Shown piece after piece: positions 1-11,928 of a stretch of DNA of 64,000 bases; within the stretch, counting starts at the first letter, position 1; every line of letters starts with the position of its first letter. The notes below the pieces were generated by a model that saw only the letters and a list, made by a program, of their open reading frames with translations, did no database searches and was not told the origin of the DNA. Where the stretch lies: the NCBI GenBank assembly GCA_946800325.1, contig OX326958.1, forward strand, positions 17,574,992 to 17,638,991. The letters run 5' to 3'. This stretch comes from Luzula sylvatica (Eukaryota > Streptophyta > Magnoliopsida > Poales > Juncaceae). The translations under genes were made by a program, and so were the position numbers.

Positions 1-634
1 GAATGGTTCCGTTGTAACCGAATTTCTATATAACAAAAGTTTGTAACATACTAATGGTTCCATTATAACGTAGCTCTCACTGTAAATCACTTCTGGTTTG
101 CTTGTTAGTTTCGTTGTGACGGTAAGACTTCCGTTACAACGTTTATGGTGGGTCCGTTACAACGGATTGGTGAATCCGCTGTAACGGAAGCTGAGTGTAA
201 AACAAGTCCTGAATTGAACGAATATGTCAGTTACAACGGACTATTATGGGCCGTTATAACGGACTATCTTCTGAAGATCTAGTGAGTTATTTCACCATTT
301 TTATTGATTTCGAATATATTTGTTTGACAAATATTGAGCTTAATAGTTCATAAACAAGTTTAGGGATACATATAAGTTATTTTGGTGATTTGTGTGATAT
401 CCCAACTTGAGCAATTTTGGATGTCTTGATTTCTTGATTCTACGATATCTCGATTCTTTTACTTCTTGAGTCTTGTTGAGTGGTCTTGATGTGTGTCGTC
501 TATTTTCTTCTTTTGATCCTTTTGTGGGGATTCATCTCTATCTCTACAATTGTCACTTACACACTTTGATTAGTAGTATCGGTATTATTTTGAGATAATA
601 AAATCGTAGAAAATTTGACCCAACATCTTATGCA
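1..634. repeat. Dyad-rich non-coding DNA left of the first Copia element
   Basis: No gene is visible. The first 265 bases hold about eight imperfect dyads of the form CGT-N4-ACG, for example ccgttacaacgg near 152 and ccgttataacgg near 250. The segment ends with gacccaaca at 617-625, which resembles the 3' end of the Copia LTRs elsewhere in the window (cccaaca). It may therefore be the tail of a related, older LTR; that is inference. The remaining 270-600 is AT-rich and shows nothing else. Confidence 0.4.
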
Positions 635-639
635 ATGTT

Positions 640-1702
640 TGGAGGAAATACAGTTTCAGGATCAACCGTAAAATTGTACACAAGGATAAACGAATGTAAG
701 CGTACATTCGTGGTCATATCTTTCAGTAGGAAAATCCAATTTGAATGGTTCAAATTGGATTAGATAGATAATAAGATTATCTACAACCTTCATATAGAAA
801 TATATTTCATATGAACGAAGTATCAGTGTCGTTTCTATGAAATACCGAAAGGCTGCAACAGTATGACATACAGTTAGTAAAACAGTCATACCTTTTGCAT
901 ACGAACTCCAATTGGGCCAGGTCAAATTGGGTCGTGTAGATTATACGATTATCTAAAACTTTCGTGTTGGGTGATTTTCTGTCAGGGGAATTTACCAATT
1001 TCGTATGGACAGAATACTGGACAGATACATGCAACTTTCTGTGTGAAAGAGTGTATATTGGATATACATGTCTTTTGGCCAATCATAATCCTATATGATA
1101 TAAATAGGATTTTTCTCTCTCATCTGGTGTGGTTTATTCAGTTAATTAATTCAGAATATTCCAGAGAATTGTGAGACAACTTTCTAGAGAGAGAAATGGT
1201 GTAAAGAGAGAGAAACCGTGAAAAGGTGTTTTCCGGTATAGAGAATCAATCAATCTAGCAAGTTCGCCGGTGCATCGTCTAGGCAGTTGCACCCGCGACC
1301 GACGTCTTACGAGTCAAGGTGGATACAAGTAGAGGAGCAACATCTGGGGCTCTTTCGGTTGTGATCGATTCGGAGGAACGAAATCTGCCGGAGACGGAAA
1401 CGAGCGAATCGAGTAACGGGCTGTGGAAGCATGCGGGCATGGAACGCACGAAGACAACCCGAGGCGTGTCAAAACGGTGGGAGACGTGCGGTATGGGACG
1501 TACGGGCTAGTCACCAACGTGACACCGAAGGAAAAGAAGGATGCGAGCGATCAACCCGTCGTGCGTGATCAATTTCACGCTGGTAATCGTCTATCCTACT
1601 TTGCATCGTACCCTCGAAGTCATGGCGTGATCTTGGATTTAGGGAACCGGACCGGGCCTTCATATCCGTTGCGCGGGCCCGGGGTCGGGCGAATTCCCAA
1701 CA
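640..1702 (+). repeat. 5' LTR of Copia-1
   Basis: Starts tggaggaaatacag and ends cccaaca, giving TG...CA ends. The start matches the minus-strand start of the 25241-32836 element LTR (tgaaggaaatacag). A TATA-like motif gatataaatagg lies at 1097-1108 and is followed by a CT-rich stretch, so transcription probably starts near 1130. The U3 part carries modules containing the palindrome AGATAATAAGATTATCT (766-782) that recur in the leader. The GC-rich last 290 bp are the best conserved part between copies in this window (1416-1702, 3793-4079, 43254-43446). Confidence 0.85.
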
Positions 1703-1703
1703 G

Positions 1704-1715
1704 TGGTATCAGAGC
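1704..1715 (+). other. Primer binding site, initiator-Met tRNA type (Copia-1)
   Basis: tggtatcagagc begins two bases after the LTR end. This is the standard plant LTR-element sequence complementary to the 3' end of initiator methionine tRNA. It confirms the plus orientation of the element. Confidence 0.9.
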
Positions 1716-1879
1716 GATCGCCATCGATTCGAGTCATAGTCGTATATTCGATATACGCACGGGTTATCAAAGTTCGTACCCGTTTGCATGATGATAGATA
1801 TATAGATTCCAATTTCGTTAAAAATCACAAGTAGAATTCACTAGAAATCAATCAAAAGTTGATTGAGAGTATCTAGGAA

Positions 1880-2650
1880 TTATCGTGAAAAGGTTTCATG
1901 ATTTATCGTTTCAGAAACGAGCGAAAACGGAAGAAACGGCAAAATCTGCAGAAAATTAGAATACGAAACAGTGAGTAAAACTAAGATAATTTTCAGTGGG
2001 AAACTCCAAATTGATTCGTTTTTATGGAATACGGAAAGGGTGCGACTGTTTGACATACAGAGACTAAAACGTCCGTATATGTCGCATCGAAAATCCAATT
2101 GAGTCCAATCCAATTGGGTTAGTTAGATAATAAGATTATCTAGAACTTTCGTTCACGTTCAAAGTCGGTTGGAACAATATAATATTTTCGTTTCAACAGA
2201 ATACTGAAAAGTTGTCTGTAGTTTTCTGGTTGAAAAGGTGTCTATTGGATATACTTACCTTTTCGTTTGTCCGTATTTTACTAAAACTGGTATAACTTTC
2301 AGTAGGAAACTCCGATTTGAATGGTTCAAATTGGGTTAGTTAGATAATGAGATTATCTAGAACTTGCATGTTGTAATATATTTTATTTGAGCGAAGTATC
2401 AGTGTCGTTCTAATGAAATACCAAAAGGGTGCGACAGTTTGACATATAGTCAATAAAACTACCGTAACATTCGGGTCCGAACTCCAATTGGGCTGGGCCA
2501 AATTGGGTTGGAAAGATAATAAGATTATCTACAACTTTCGTGTTAGTTGATTTTCTGTCAGAGGAATTTACCATTTTCGTTCTGACAGATTACTGAAAGG
2601 GTGTATGCAGTTTTCTGTTTAAAAAGGTGTATATGAGATATACATACATT
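1880..2650 (+). repeat. Leader module array of Copia-1
   Basis: Three to four diverged modules of about 170-210 bp follow one another. Each has a stretch like tttgaatggttcaaattggg, then a near-perfect dyad AGATAATAAGATTATCT (2125-2141, 2342-2358, 2514-2530), then an aacttt(c/g) segment and a tgacata-type segment. The same modules occur in the element's own LTR (700-1085) and in the truncated LTR at 20980-21716. No reading frame crosses the array. Confidence 0.7.
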
Positions 2651-2886
2651 TAGGCCTATCTTTATCTCTAATCAATTAATTCAATCATACTAGCATATTA
2701 GATAATTAATTATTTAGAATAATTAGTCTTCCTAAATAAATCATATGCATTTTGAAAATCTTGTGATAGTGATATAATTTGATTATGTCACGAATTATTA
2801 AACATGAATGTCATGATCCCTCATAATATTTAAGTCATGGAAATGTTTTCCATATTCACAACCACTATGATCGGTACTACGTCTCA

Positions 2887-3236
2887 CATGGGTTAAGGCC
2901 AAAGCCGACATGGGTTATTGTAGTCATCGACGGGGTGGCAAGCGTTAAATAGGGACTGATAAGGGTTAAGGCCAAAGCCGACTTATTAGTAGTTTATTTG
3001 AACGATACGCTGAGTATGGTTGTGACTTAACCGTTCAAGCCAGTAAGGGTTGAGGCCAAAGCCGACTTGATTGGAAGTTCGGGGCATAGATAGGATGCAC
3101 ACACGGAACTGGGATTGTATATGATACGATCCATCACCGAAATCCTATAAAGGTTCAAGAGTCGCATTGGATGCGATTGGATATAATCCTACCTAAATAG
3201 CGAGATCCCACCCGTCTGCCAAAGCAACTTGTGGGA
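2887..3236 (+). other. Four stem-loops with conserved GCCAAAG loop (Copia-1)
   Basis: Stem-loop 1 is 2887-2912 (arms catg/catg). Stem-loop 2 is 2955-2990 (arms actgataag/cttattagt, one G-U pair). Stem-loop 3 is 3040-3074 (arms ccagtaag/cttgattgg, one bulge). Loops 1 and 2 are the identical 18-mer ggttaaggccaaagccga and loop 3 differs by one base. Stem-loop 4 is 3206-3236 (arms tcccac/gtggga) with a diverged 19-nt loop that keeps gccaaag. Within the loop, GGC-CAAA-GCC could form a small inner hairpin. Function is unknown; a structured leader RNA, for example for packaging or translation, is one possibility. Confidence 0.7.
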
Positions 3237-3792
3237 GGATCGTGATATATGGGTCTTGGGTGTTATGGACTTGGAGTCCCGTTTCGGTATGAGGGTTATC
3301 GATTCGATAAAATAACACTATCATATAATTATCATATAAGCATATAGATTAAGTACGCACAGTTAGGAGCTTAATCTTCATCATCCGTTTAGAATTATGT
3401 TTTCAAGCAAACACCAAATATATATCGATGAGATCGATATGATAGATGGCTTTTGGGTCGGAATTACCGTAATTAACCTTGATAGTCAAAGAATAGTTCT
3501 TAGACTTAAAGGAACGTGTTGGACACGGAAACGGTAGATTCGGGGCTCGAGGCTTTGGCTTTAGAGAAAGCCGGGTTCTATACACTTTAAGAAGGAATCG
3601 AACAATATTACATGCCTTGTGGTGGCATGTGTAGACGCAAATTTCTCAAAATTATTTTGAGAATTCGGGTGTATATGAAAATAAAACACAACGCTCATGA
3701 AATAGTTTCAAGAGCTAGAGCGCCTTGTGGTGGCATGTGTATATGAAAATAAAACACAACGCTCATGAAACACAACGCTCATGAACAATATT

Positions 3793-4079
3793 ACGGGCTG
3801 TGGAAGCATGCGGGCATGGAACGCACGAAGACAACCCGAGGCGTGTCAAAACGGTGGGAGGCGTGCGGTATGGGACGTACGGGCTAGTCACCAACGTGAC
3901 ACCGAAGGAAAAGAAGGATGCGAGCGATCAACCCGTCGTGCGTGATCAATTTCACGCTGGTAATCGTCTATCCTACTTTGCATCGTACCCTCGAAGTCAT
4001 GGCGTGATCTTGGATTTAGGGAACCGGACCGGGCCTTCATATCCGCTGCGCGGGCCCGGGGTCGGGCGAATTCCCAACA
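3793..4079 (+). repeat. Truncated 3' LTR of Copia-1
   Basis: Matches 1416-1702 over 287 bp with about two substitutions. The first 776 bp of the LTR are missing. At the junction, short direct repeats are scrambled: aacaatattac occurs at 3601 and 3784, and gccttgtggtggcatgtgta near 3612 and 3722. This suggests template switching or slippage when the deletion arose. Confidence 0.8.
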
Positions 4080-4196
4080 ATGTTTCCGCTCACAGGTGTC
4101 AAAATCTCAATTCAAGTCGTACAATACCGAGCTAACTTTACCCGTGGTGGTTTACGGTTAGAGGGAATCTTTAGAGAAATGTTTCTAAGTGATCAA

Positions 4197-5761
4197 TGTT
4201 GCGTATTTACGTTTATGCAGGGCTTTTCAACATTTAAAACCCCAAATGACTCTAATTGGACCACAAGCGCATGGTATTCGTTGAGTACGTTAGGGGTCGA
4301 TCCACAGAGAGGGTTGAGTACTAGCGGCGACTTCAGATTCACAATTCGACTCGATCTAAAACTGAGGTTTGTTGGTTGATTCGGGACAGATTTTAACGGA
4401 AAAGAAAGGGTTTTTTAGTATAGGAGAGGACTCTAGGGTGTTCGGATTCTACTTGGATGATTTGGTGTGTTCTAAAGGTTGCTAAACGCTTTCTTGAAAT
4501 CTGACTTTGGTGGACGTGTTATCCTATTCTTCCTAGACCAGCTCTCGCTCGCGACTAGACGTATCCAACCTAAACACTCTTGCTCTCGCTGACTATGCCT
4601 AAGAAAGAGCCATTACGCTCTATGATAATCATATAATCCCGTGGGTGACGTGTACCAATGTTCTTAGAATACAACGGTCCGAGTTTGTGCGTTTACAATC
4701 TGGTTTCTCACTCCGCTCTCGCTTCGCAAGGTTAACCTGAAACGATCTTAACTACTTGGTTTGACGGGTTTATTTGAGGGCTTAAACAATCTTAAACGTC
4801 CACTCTCGCTACTTAGTCAAGGATGTCCTAACCTATGTCACTTAGGCTGGCCTAAACGCGTACAAACGGTTAATTAAGACGAGTAATATCAAGGCACAAA
4901 ACACAAATAAAATCTGAAAGAAACAAAGCATATAATACTACCAAAACATCGCAAGTACTAATGAACCCTAAACCCTAGATAAATGTTTAGTTACTCATGT
5001 TCGACAACAAAACAAATCTAAATATCAAATACATCATAAAACTAAACACGAGAAAGAGTAAACCGATTTGTTGACGAACGTCTTCTTCTTCGTAAACTCC
5101 GGCTCCTAAACGACGTGATCTTCTTCGATGGTTGAAGACTGCGAAAAAGTGTATGAGGCGAGTGGAGAAAGAGGAGGATGAGATGTGGATGGTGGCTGGT
5201 GGCTGGTGAAAGGATGAAAATCGAAGATGAGAAGGTAACCCTAGCAAAGGCAGCGATAGCCTTTTATAGTTGACGGCTAGGGTTAGGTCACAGCATACAT
5301 GGATGTAGGAAGTGGGCCCATATCAGGGTGTGAGCCACGAAATTTGAGGTGTGAATTATGCAATCTTTTAGAGGATTCCTTCTGAAGTTATGGCAACTTG
5401 AATCACCAAATTTGGAGTTACCAATCAAAAGATATGGCCATTTTATTCCTTGCCAAATTCTGAAATTCTGCAGCTTCTTTCCATTTTTTTTGATCTTCCA
5501 ACAATAATCGCGATTTTGGCTTGTTTTGCACTGTGAAAGCTTGGAACGGTGTCGAGACCCTCGATACTTGCATTTCTTCACTTCTAGAGGCCTTTTATCT
5601 TGTATTGTACCTAAATCTGCAAATATACTCAAACAAGATGCCAACGAGCAATTCTCGTGGTTTTGTTAGTATTTTAACGTTTAAGAGTTCATTTAGTACA
5701 ATTTCTAAAACGTTTTAAGTCCAGATGAGTGCGTAAAACCCTATCATATTCGCACTCATCA
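4197..5761 (-). repeat. 3' LTR of Gypsy-1
   Basis: Reads TGTTGCG...CTCATCA on the plus strand and matches 13049-14572. It has about 40 bp near 4550-4600 that the other LTR lacks; this segment lies between two copies of a ctctcgct-type motif, which explains the indel by slippage. The octamer ctctcgct recurs several times in both LTRs. Confidence 0.88.
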
Positions 5762-7689
5762 AAATCTCCCAAGTCTAAATCTCGTTCGTCCCGAACGAGT
5801 AAGAAAATGAAAAGCACTTACAATGTTCTTTTGCTGGCTTGGAGTGTCGAGTTGTGCTTCACTTCGGTAATGATCTTTTGCACCCTCGTCGTGAACATCG
5901 TCACTTGTCGGTCCACATAGGCGGGGTCCTCGCTTTCACGAGCATTCCTCAACGTACCGATTTCCTTCCCGGGGTAGAAAACCACTTTACATGGCCCGAG
6001 TAAGGGACGGGGCTCTTCTCCACACTCCTTTTATAACGCCTAATAAGTCTCGCGTAGAGATGGCGCGTATCGGTGGATATTTGGTGGCTTGCTCGCTTCC
6101 ACAGGTTGCGTAGAACGGAATCATCGCACGGCAGCCACTACTTATCACAAATGACCTCCCTCTAACTACAACGACTCGCGGTACGAAGGTTAAATGGGAG
6201 AATTCAGATTCGAAATAGGATCGAAATCTGGTTTGGTGGAATCGATGTGTGGAATCTAGTTTGGTGGAATCGAGTCGATTTGAGAGTTGAGGTTTCGAAC
6301 CGGGTTTGCGCGTATTATTATCGTGCGAAAAAGGTTTAGGGTACCAGTGTTGCGGACTTTTATTCTTTTTTTTCCTTTTTCCTTTTTTCTGTTTTTTTTT
6401 TCATTTTTTTTTCTTTGCCCCACAACGCTGCCCTTTTTTAGCCCATTTGCATGCACGGATTCTTCTTCGATGAACGGGGAAAGGGATCAGAATTGCGACG
6501 TGCTCGGAATCCCTTCTCCCAAGTTTACGCCTTTGGCGCAACCGGTTTTTGACGTCAGATTTGGATGAGGTGGAATAGGGTTAGGGTTTGGCCAATTTCG
6601 TACCGCGAGAGCTCGATCTAAATAGGGTTCGGCGGGCCCACGGTCTCACCGTATAAATGTCGAAATCGGGCCCGCCTCACTCTTACGCACTTCTACAACT
6701 GCCCCGCTAGGATCACGTTGAGCGGGGCTCTCATTCGGCCTCTTGCCAACACACTCCCCCTACTACTCAAATAATGAACCTCCCTCGATGGCCGCTCGTG
6801 CCAATTCGTCCGTTTAAGGGTCAACCCTGCAAAATTGAGCGCGAGAAAGACTTGTAAAATTTAGCGGGAAGGCCTGCTTACTTTTTTAGACGCGTTTAGG
6901 AGTGCTTTGAAAGTCCCCCCGTTCCTTGTTCGCATGCGAAGCTTCGCCCCGACCAAGGCTCGCGTACGTCGATTTGGCTCGCTATTTCCCGTCCCCCGCC
7001 AGGCTTCCTCCCGACTTCATCGATTTCGATGTTCAAAACGTCGGTGCGTTTGTTCTTCCCGAACCTCGGCGTTCGACTTCCAAACCTGCGTTAAAACATC
7101 AAAGGCTTTTTGGGTCCAAGAGGGACCCGTTAAATCTGGTCTCGGAAAGTTTTTATCTAAACCCTATTTCTTTTTTGTGTTTTCTTATTTTTCGATTTTT
7201 TTGGATTTTTAAAATTTTTTTTTTTTTTGTAACTACATGCAAAATAAAGATGAAAAGAATAAAATGAAAAATGGATAAGATGCAAGGCCGTGAATGGTAT
7301 ACCCTCCCAAGTATAATATTACGCGTCGTCCCCGACGCAATTAAATCTTATTAGTTGGAGAAAAATGAGAGAGTAAAAGAGAGAGAGAGAGAGAGAGATT
7401 TAGTTACTCTTTCCTCCCGATTGAGACAGGAGATGCCCTTGGCCTTGCATCCAGCCCCACCATCGTTTGGTGTTTTCGTTTCTTCTCGTTTGGTCGTATA
7501 CGAACTGCTCAAAAGAACCGCGGTCGCGATTGTTTCTGTTTTTCTCTCTTCTCTATTTATGGGGCCTGCACTTAACAAACAGTGAAATATGCAAAATATG
7601 CTGAATGCAATGAAAGAAAACCTAACCGCTGGGGTTGCCTCCCCAGAAGCGCTTGTTTAAGGTCGTTAGCTTGACCGTTTCTTCTTGAT
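5762..7689 (-). other. Non-coding 3' region of Gypsy-1
   Basis: About 1.9 kb between the integrase stop and the 3' LTR. It holds pyrimidine-rich runs (6360-6415), a GA tract (7380-7398) and the block gcctccccagaagcgctt at 7638-7655, which read in reverse is the ggggaggcaacc-type sequence typical of Athila elements. No convincing reading frame, in particular no env-like protein, was found. Confidence 0.6.
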
Positions 7690-10600
7690 TCAGAATATCG
7701 GCGAATCGGAGAGGAGGCATGATGTGATTTTCCCCACCGGTTCTCCGTTGATGTAATGCTTCAAACGCTGGCCATTTACGACGAATTCTCCTTTTCCTTC
7801 GCTCCATAGTGTCACTGCACCGTACGGGCTAACCTTTTGTACTACGAATGGCCCCGACCATCTCGAGCGTAGTTTTCCTGAAAATAGTTTAAGCCTAGAA
7901 TTGAAAAGAAGTACCTTATCTACTTTGTGGAATTCGCGTCGTAGGATCTTCCTGTCATGCCATCTCTTCGTCCGCTCCTTGTACAACTTCGCGTTCTCGT
8001 ATGCGTTAATGCGGAACTCGTCTAGCTTGTGCATCTCTAAAAGTCTTCGATCGTCCGCTGCCTTCGAGTCGAAATTTAAGTATCTGAGTGCCCATAAGGC
8101 TTGGTGTTCTATTTCAACGGGAAGATGGCAGGCTCGTCCGTACACGAGTTGAAACGGGGACATTCCTATGGGCGTTTTGAATGATGTCCGGTACGCCCAC
8201 AATGCGTCATCGAGTTTTGATGACCAATCCCTTCGGGAGCTAGAGACTGTTTTTTCGAGGATCATCTTGATTTCACGGTTCGAAATCTCCACTTGACCGC
8301 TGGTTTGAGGATGGTATGTGCTGGCGACTTTGTGGTTCACTCTGTATCTTCGGAGTAGGGTAGCAACCTAGCTATTGTTGAAGTGGGCTCCTCCATCGCT
8401 GATTAGGGTTCTCGGTACACTGAACCGAGGGAATATGGTCTTCTTAAGGAACTTCTGAACCGTTTTCGAATCTGCGGCTTTGCATGCGGCAGCTTCTACC
8501 CATTTTGACACGTAATCGACTGCGACGAGGATGTAAGAGTAACCATTCGAGGTCGAAAAGGGGCCCATGAAGTCGATTCCCCATACGTCGAAAACTTCTA
8601 CTTCGAGGATGTTATTTAGCAGCATTTCGTGCCTTCGCGAGATGCTCCCCGTTCTTTGGCATCTATCGCAACCTGAAACAAATCTGTGCACATCTCGAAA
8701 AATAGTAGGCCAATAGAAACCTGATTGCAATACCTTTGCGCTAGTTTTTCCCATGCTAGCGTGTGCTCCATATGGTGAGGAGTGGCAGTGAGCGATAATG
8801 TCCATCCTCTCTTCTTCGGGCACGCATCTTCGATAGATCCCGACCACCCCATGCTTGTAAAGGAACGGATCGTCCCAATAGTAGTACTTCAGTTCGTTGA
8901 AGAATTTCTTCTTGTGTTGGGGCGAAAAGTCTGGCGGAACTATCTTGCTTGCGAGGAAGTTCGCGATGTCCGTATACCAAGGCGCGGGGTCTGTCGTGGC
9001 GGCTGGATTCATCGTTCTTTTTGTGCGGAAGGGGTCCCAGTCGTGCTCGGGAAAGTTGCTGTGACGATCATTTGGTCTTCGTTCGTGGCTGATTGACGCT
9101 ACATATGCAACCAATCGGTCGTCCTTGAATGCGTCGTCGATCGGGTCGGTCGCATCTCTAATGTCGTCGCTGCGTATTCGAGATAGGTGGTCGGCCACGC
9201 TATTCTTGTCTCGAATCTCGATGTCGAATTCTTGGAGCAAAATGATCCATCGTAAGAGTCGTGGTTTGGCATCCTTCTTATTGATGAGGTACCTAATAGC
9301 TGCATGGTCGGTGTAAATAATAACTTCGGATCCTACAAGATATGACCTGAATTTGTCGATGGAGAATACGACGGCCAGTAGCTCTTTCTCCGTCGTGGCA
9401 TATTTGGCTTGTGTTTCATCCAGCGTCTTGCTTGCGTAATAGATGGCGTGAAGTTTCTTATCTTTACGTTGCCCCAAAACTGCCCCTACGGCGTAATCGC
9501 TTGCATCGCACATTATCTCGAAAGGTAGCGAGTAATCTGGTGGCATGATGATTGGCGAAGATACGAGGGCTCCCTTGAGCTTTGTGAACGCCTTCAAACA
9601 TTCGTCGTCGAAATCAAACGGCGCGTCTTTCAGCAGCAGGTTTGTGAGTGGTTTTGCGACCTTCGAGAAGTCCTTGATGAATCTCCAATAGAAACCTACA
9701 TGACCAAGAAAACTACGTTTACCTTTTACGTCGCATGGCGGTGGCAGTTTCTCGATCACCTCTATTTTCGCTCTATCTACTTCAATTCCTCGAGAGGTGA
9801 TAACGTGGCCGAGCACTACTCCTTCTTGGACCATAAAGTGGCATTTCTCCCAATTTAGCACTAGATTAGTTTCTTCGCACATGCGAAGTACTTTGGTAAG
9901 GTTAGCTAAACAAAAATTGAAATCATTACCGTACACGGAGAAATCGTCCATGAAGACTTCCATGAAATCTTCGATGTAGTCGCTGAAAATGGCCATCATC
10001 GCACGTTGGATCGTGGCTGGGGCGTTGCACAAACCGAAAGGCATTCGGCAATAAGCGAACGTGCCGTATGGACACGTAAACGTCGTCTTTTCCTGGTCGT
10101 TGGGGTGGATCGGGATCTGGAAGAAGCCTGAATAACCGTCGAGGTAACAAAAGTACTCGTGATTCGCGAGTTTCTCGAGCATCTGATCTATGAAAGGCAG
10201 CGGGAAATGGTCTTTTCGGGTCGCTTTATTCAATTTACGATAGTCGATGCACATCCTCCATCCCGTGGTAGCACGAGTCGGAATTAGGTTGTCATTGCTA
10301 TCTTGTACGACCGTCGTTCCACCCTTCTTGGGGACCACGTGAACGGGACTGACCCATTCGCTATCCGAGATAGGGTAGATGATGGCTGCATCGAGGAGCT
10401 TCATTATCTCCTTCTTTACCACCTCCTTCATGTTCGGGTTGAGGCGGCGTTGATGCTCGATCGATGTTTTGTGGTCGTCGGTGAGAAATATCCGGTGCAT
10501 ACCGAATGAGGGGCTTATCCCCTTGATGTCGTCGATCGTGTAACCGAGAGCTTTGCGGTGAAGACGGAGCGTATGAAGCAATTTCTCTGTCTGATCGGGA

Positions 10601-11928
10601 GAGAGATTCGCATTCACAATGATCGGGTACGAGTCGTTCGGCCCGAGGAATTCGTATCGGAGTCCTGGTGGAAGAGATTTAAGCTCGACTCGTGGTGGAA
10701 CATCGATTTTTGGTATCTCCACTGATTCGACAGTTTCTAGTTGCGGCGTTGGTTCGACGAGATTTTCGCATTGGTCTAGCATCTCCTCAAATTCGTCTAA
10801 CTCCGTTCTCGTGATGCTGGCATATTCGTCCATCGTTAGAACATCTTCAACGTCGATTCGATAACACGAACCGTTCGGGTCGGGGTTTTTGATCGCCTTC
10901 TCTAGATTGAATTCGATTTTCTCCTCTCCCAAGTTAAGAGATAGCTTCCCTTCTCGAACGTTTATTATCGCATCCGCGGTGGCTAAGAATGGTCTCCCTA
11001 AAGTAATCGGGACATTTTGGTCCTCCTCCATGTCTACTATGACGAAATCGACCGGGATATAAAATTTCCCGACCTTTATTGGCACGTCCTCAACAACTCC
11101 TGTGGGTATTCGAACTGATATATCGGCGAGTTGCAAAGTCATTCTCGTCTCCTTGAGTTCTCCCAATCCGAGGGTTATAAAAATCGAATGTGGCATGAGA
11201 CTAATGCTTGCACCTAGATCACAAAGTGCCTTGTTGAACGACTTGTTCCCGATGATGCACGGGATGGCGAACGAACCTGGATCCTTCATTTTCCGCGGCA
11301 GTTTTGCATCTCGAACAAGGGCACAAGACTGGACACCGGTGAGGGTTACGGTGTCCACTTCCTCCAGCCTCCGCTTCCTCGAGAGAACCTCCTTTAAGAA
11401 TTGTGCGTACGTCGGCATTTGGTTGAGGGCGTTGATGAACGGAATCGTAACTTCCAATTTCTCAATCACCTCCTTGAATTTGGCAAAGTCTTTGTTGAGG
11501 CGATTTTTCGCGAGGCGTTGGGGAAACGGTATCGGTGGCTGAAGTGGATGAGGTGGTACGTATTTTTCTCCTTCTCGGTAGATCGGAAAACCGAGTTCGT
11601 CGAAACCAATCGGTCTGCTTGGTTTTGGTGCACCTCCGCGGGTTGAATCGGGGCTGTTTGAGTTCCCCGCGTCGTTTTTCGCTGCCTCGTTTGAGGCGGG
11701 TATCGCTGAAATTTCTGGAATGGAATTTGGGGCTGTTGAAGAGGTTTTCGTAAGATCGCCGGATTTAGAGATGGCGTTTTCGTCCCCAGATTTCTCGTAT
11801 TGTTTTCCACTCCTCAATTGGACTACACAAACATTTTCGCATGGGTTTTCGATGCGTCCGGGCAAACTTCCTTGAGCTCGCGGATTCGGGTTTTCGAGGG
11901 CATCTAATCGCGTTGTGACACCGTCCAT
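7690..11928 (-). pseudogene. Gypsy-1 pol: protease, RT, RNase H, integrase, one nonsense codon
   Basis: The frame from 11928 runs 1186 codons to a TAG at 8368-8370 and continues in the same frame to 7690. Protease shows DLGAS at residues 237-241. RT shows the WVSPV and YRKLN motifs and the catalytic box FMDD with MDD at 660-662. RNase H shows DASD, TEKE, TDH and ADHL in order. Integrase has an HHCC zinc finger (HCHSSPYG... CDRCQ) and catalytic Asp1119 and Asp1178; the third residue, Glu in GQVE, lies 36 codons after Asp1178 and so beyond the stop at codon 1187. The stop occupies a position where the sister element at 38226 has Trp. Readthrough is not suggested by context. The element therefore makes a complete RT but a truncated integrase unless complemented. 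Confidence 0.92.

Larger units (their letters stand above)
640..4079 (+). mobile_element. Internally deleted Copia-like LTR retrotransposon (Copia-1)
   Basis: The element is bounded by the 5-bp target duplication atgtt at 635-639 and 4080-4084. It has a full 5' LTR (640-1702), an initiator-Met tRNA type primer site directly after it, a long repetitive leader, and a 3' LTR reduced to its last 287 bp. No gag or pol reading frame remains; only about 2.1 kb of internal DNA is left. The superfamily is inferred from homology of its leader and LTR end to the element at 25241-32836, whose decayed pol has the Copia domain order. The overlapping parts of the two LTRs differ at only about two positions, so the insertion looks fairly young. 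Confidence 0.85.

Noticed and set aside
1423..1791. 122-codon frame over the Copia-1 LTR end, repeated at 3800-4135 and 43263-43463
   Set aside because: It spans the LTR end and primer site; its repetition only reflects LTR copies.
4987..5247. 86-codon frame conserved in both Gypsy-1 LTRs
   Set aside because: LTRs are identical at insertion, so conservation between the two copies does not show coding selection.
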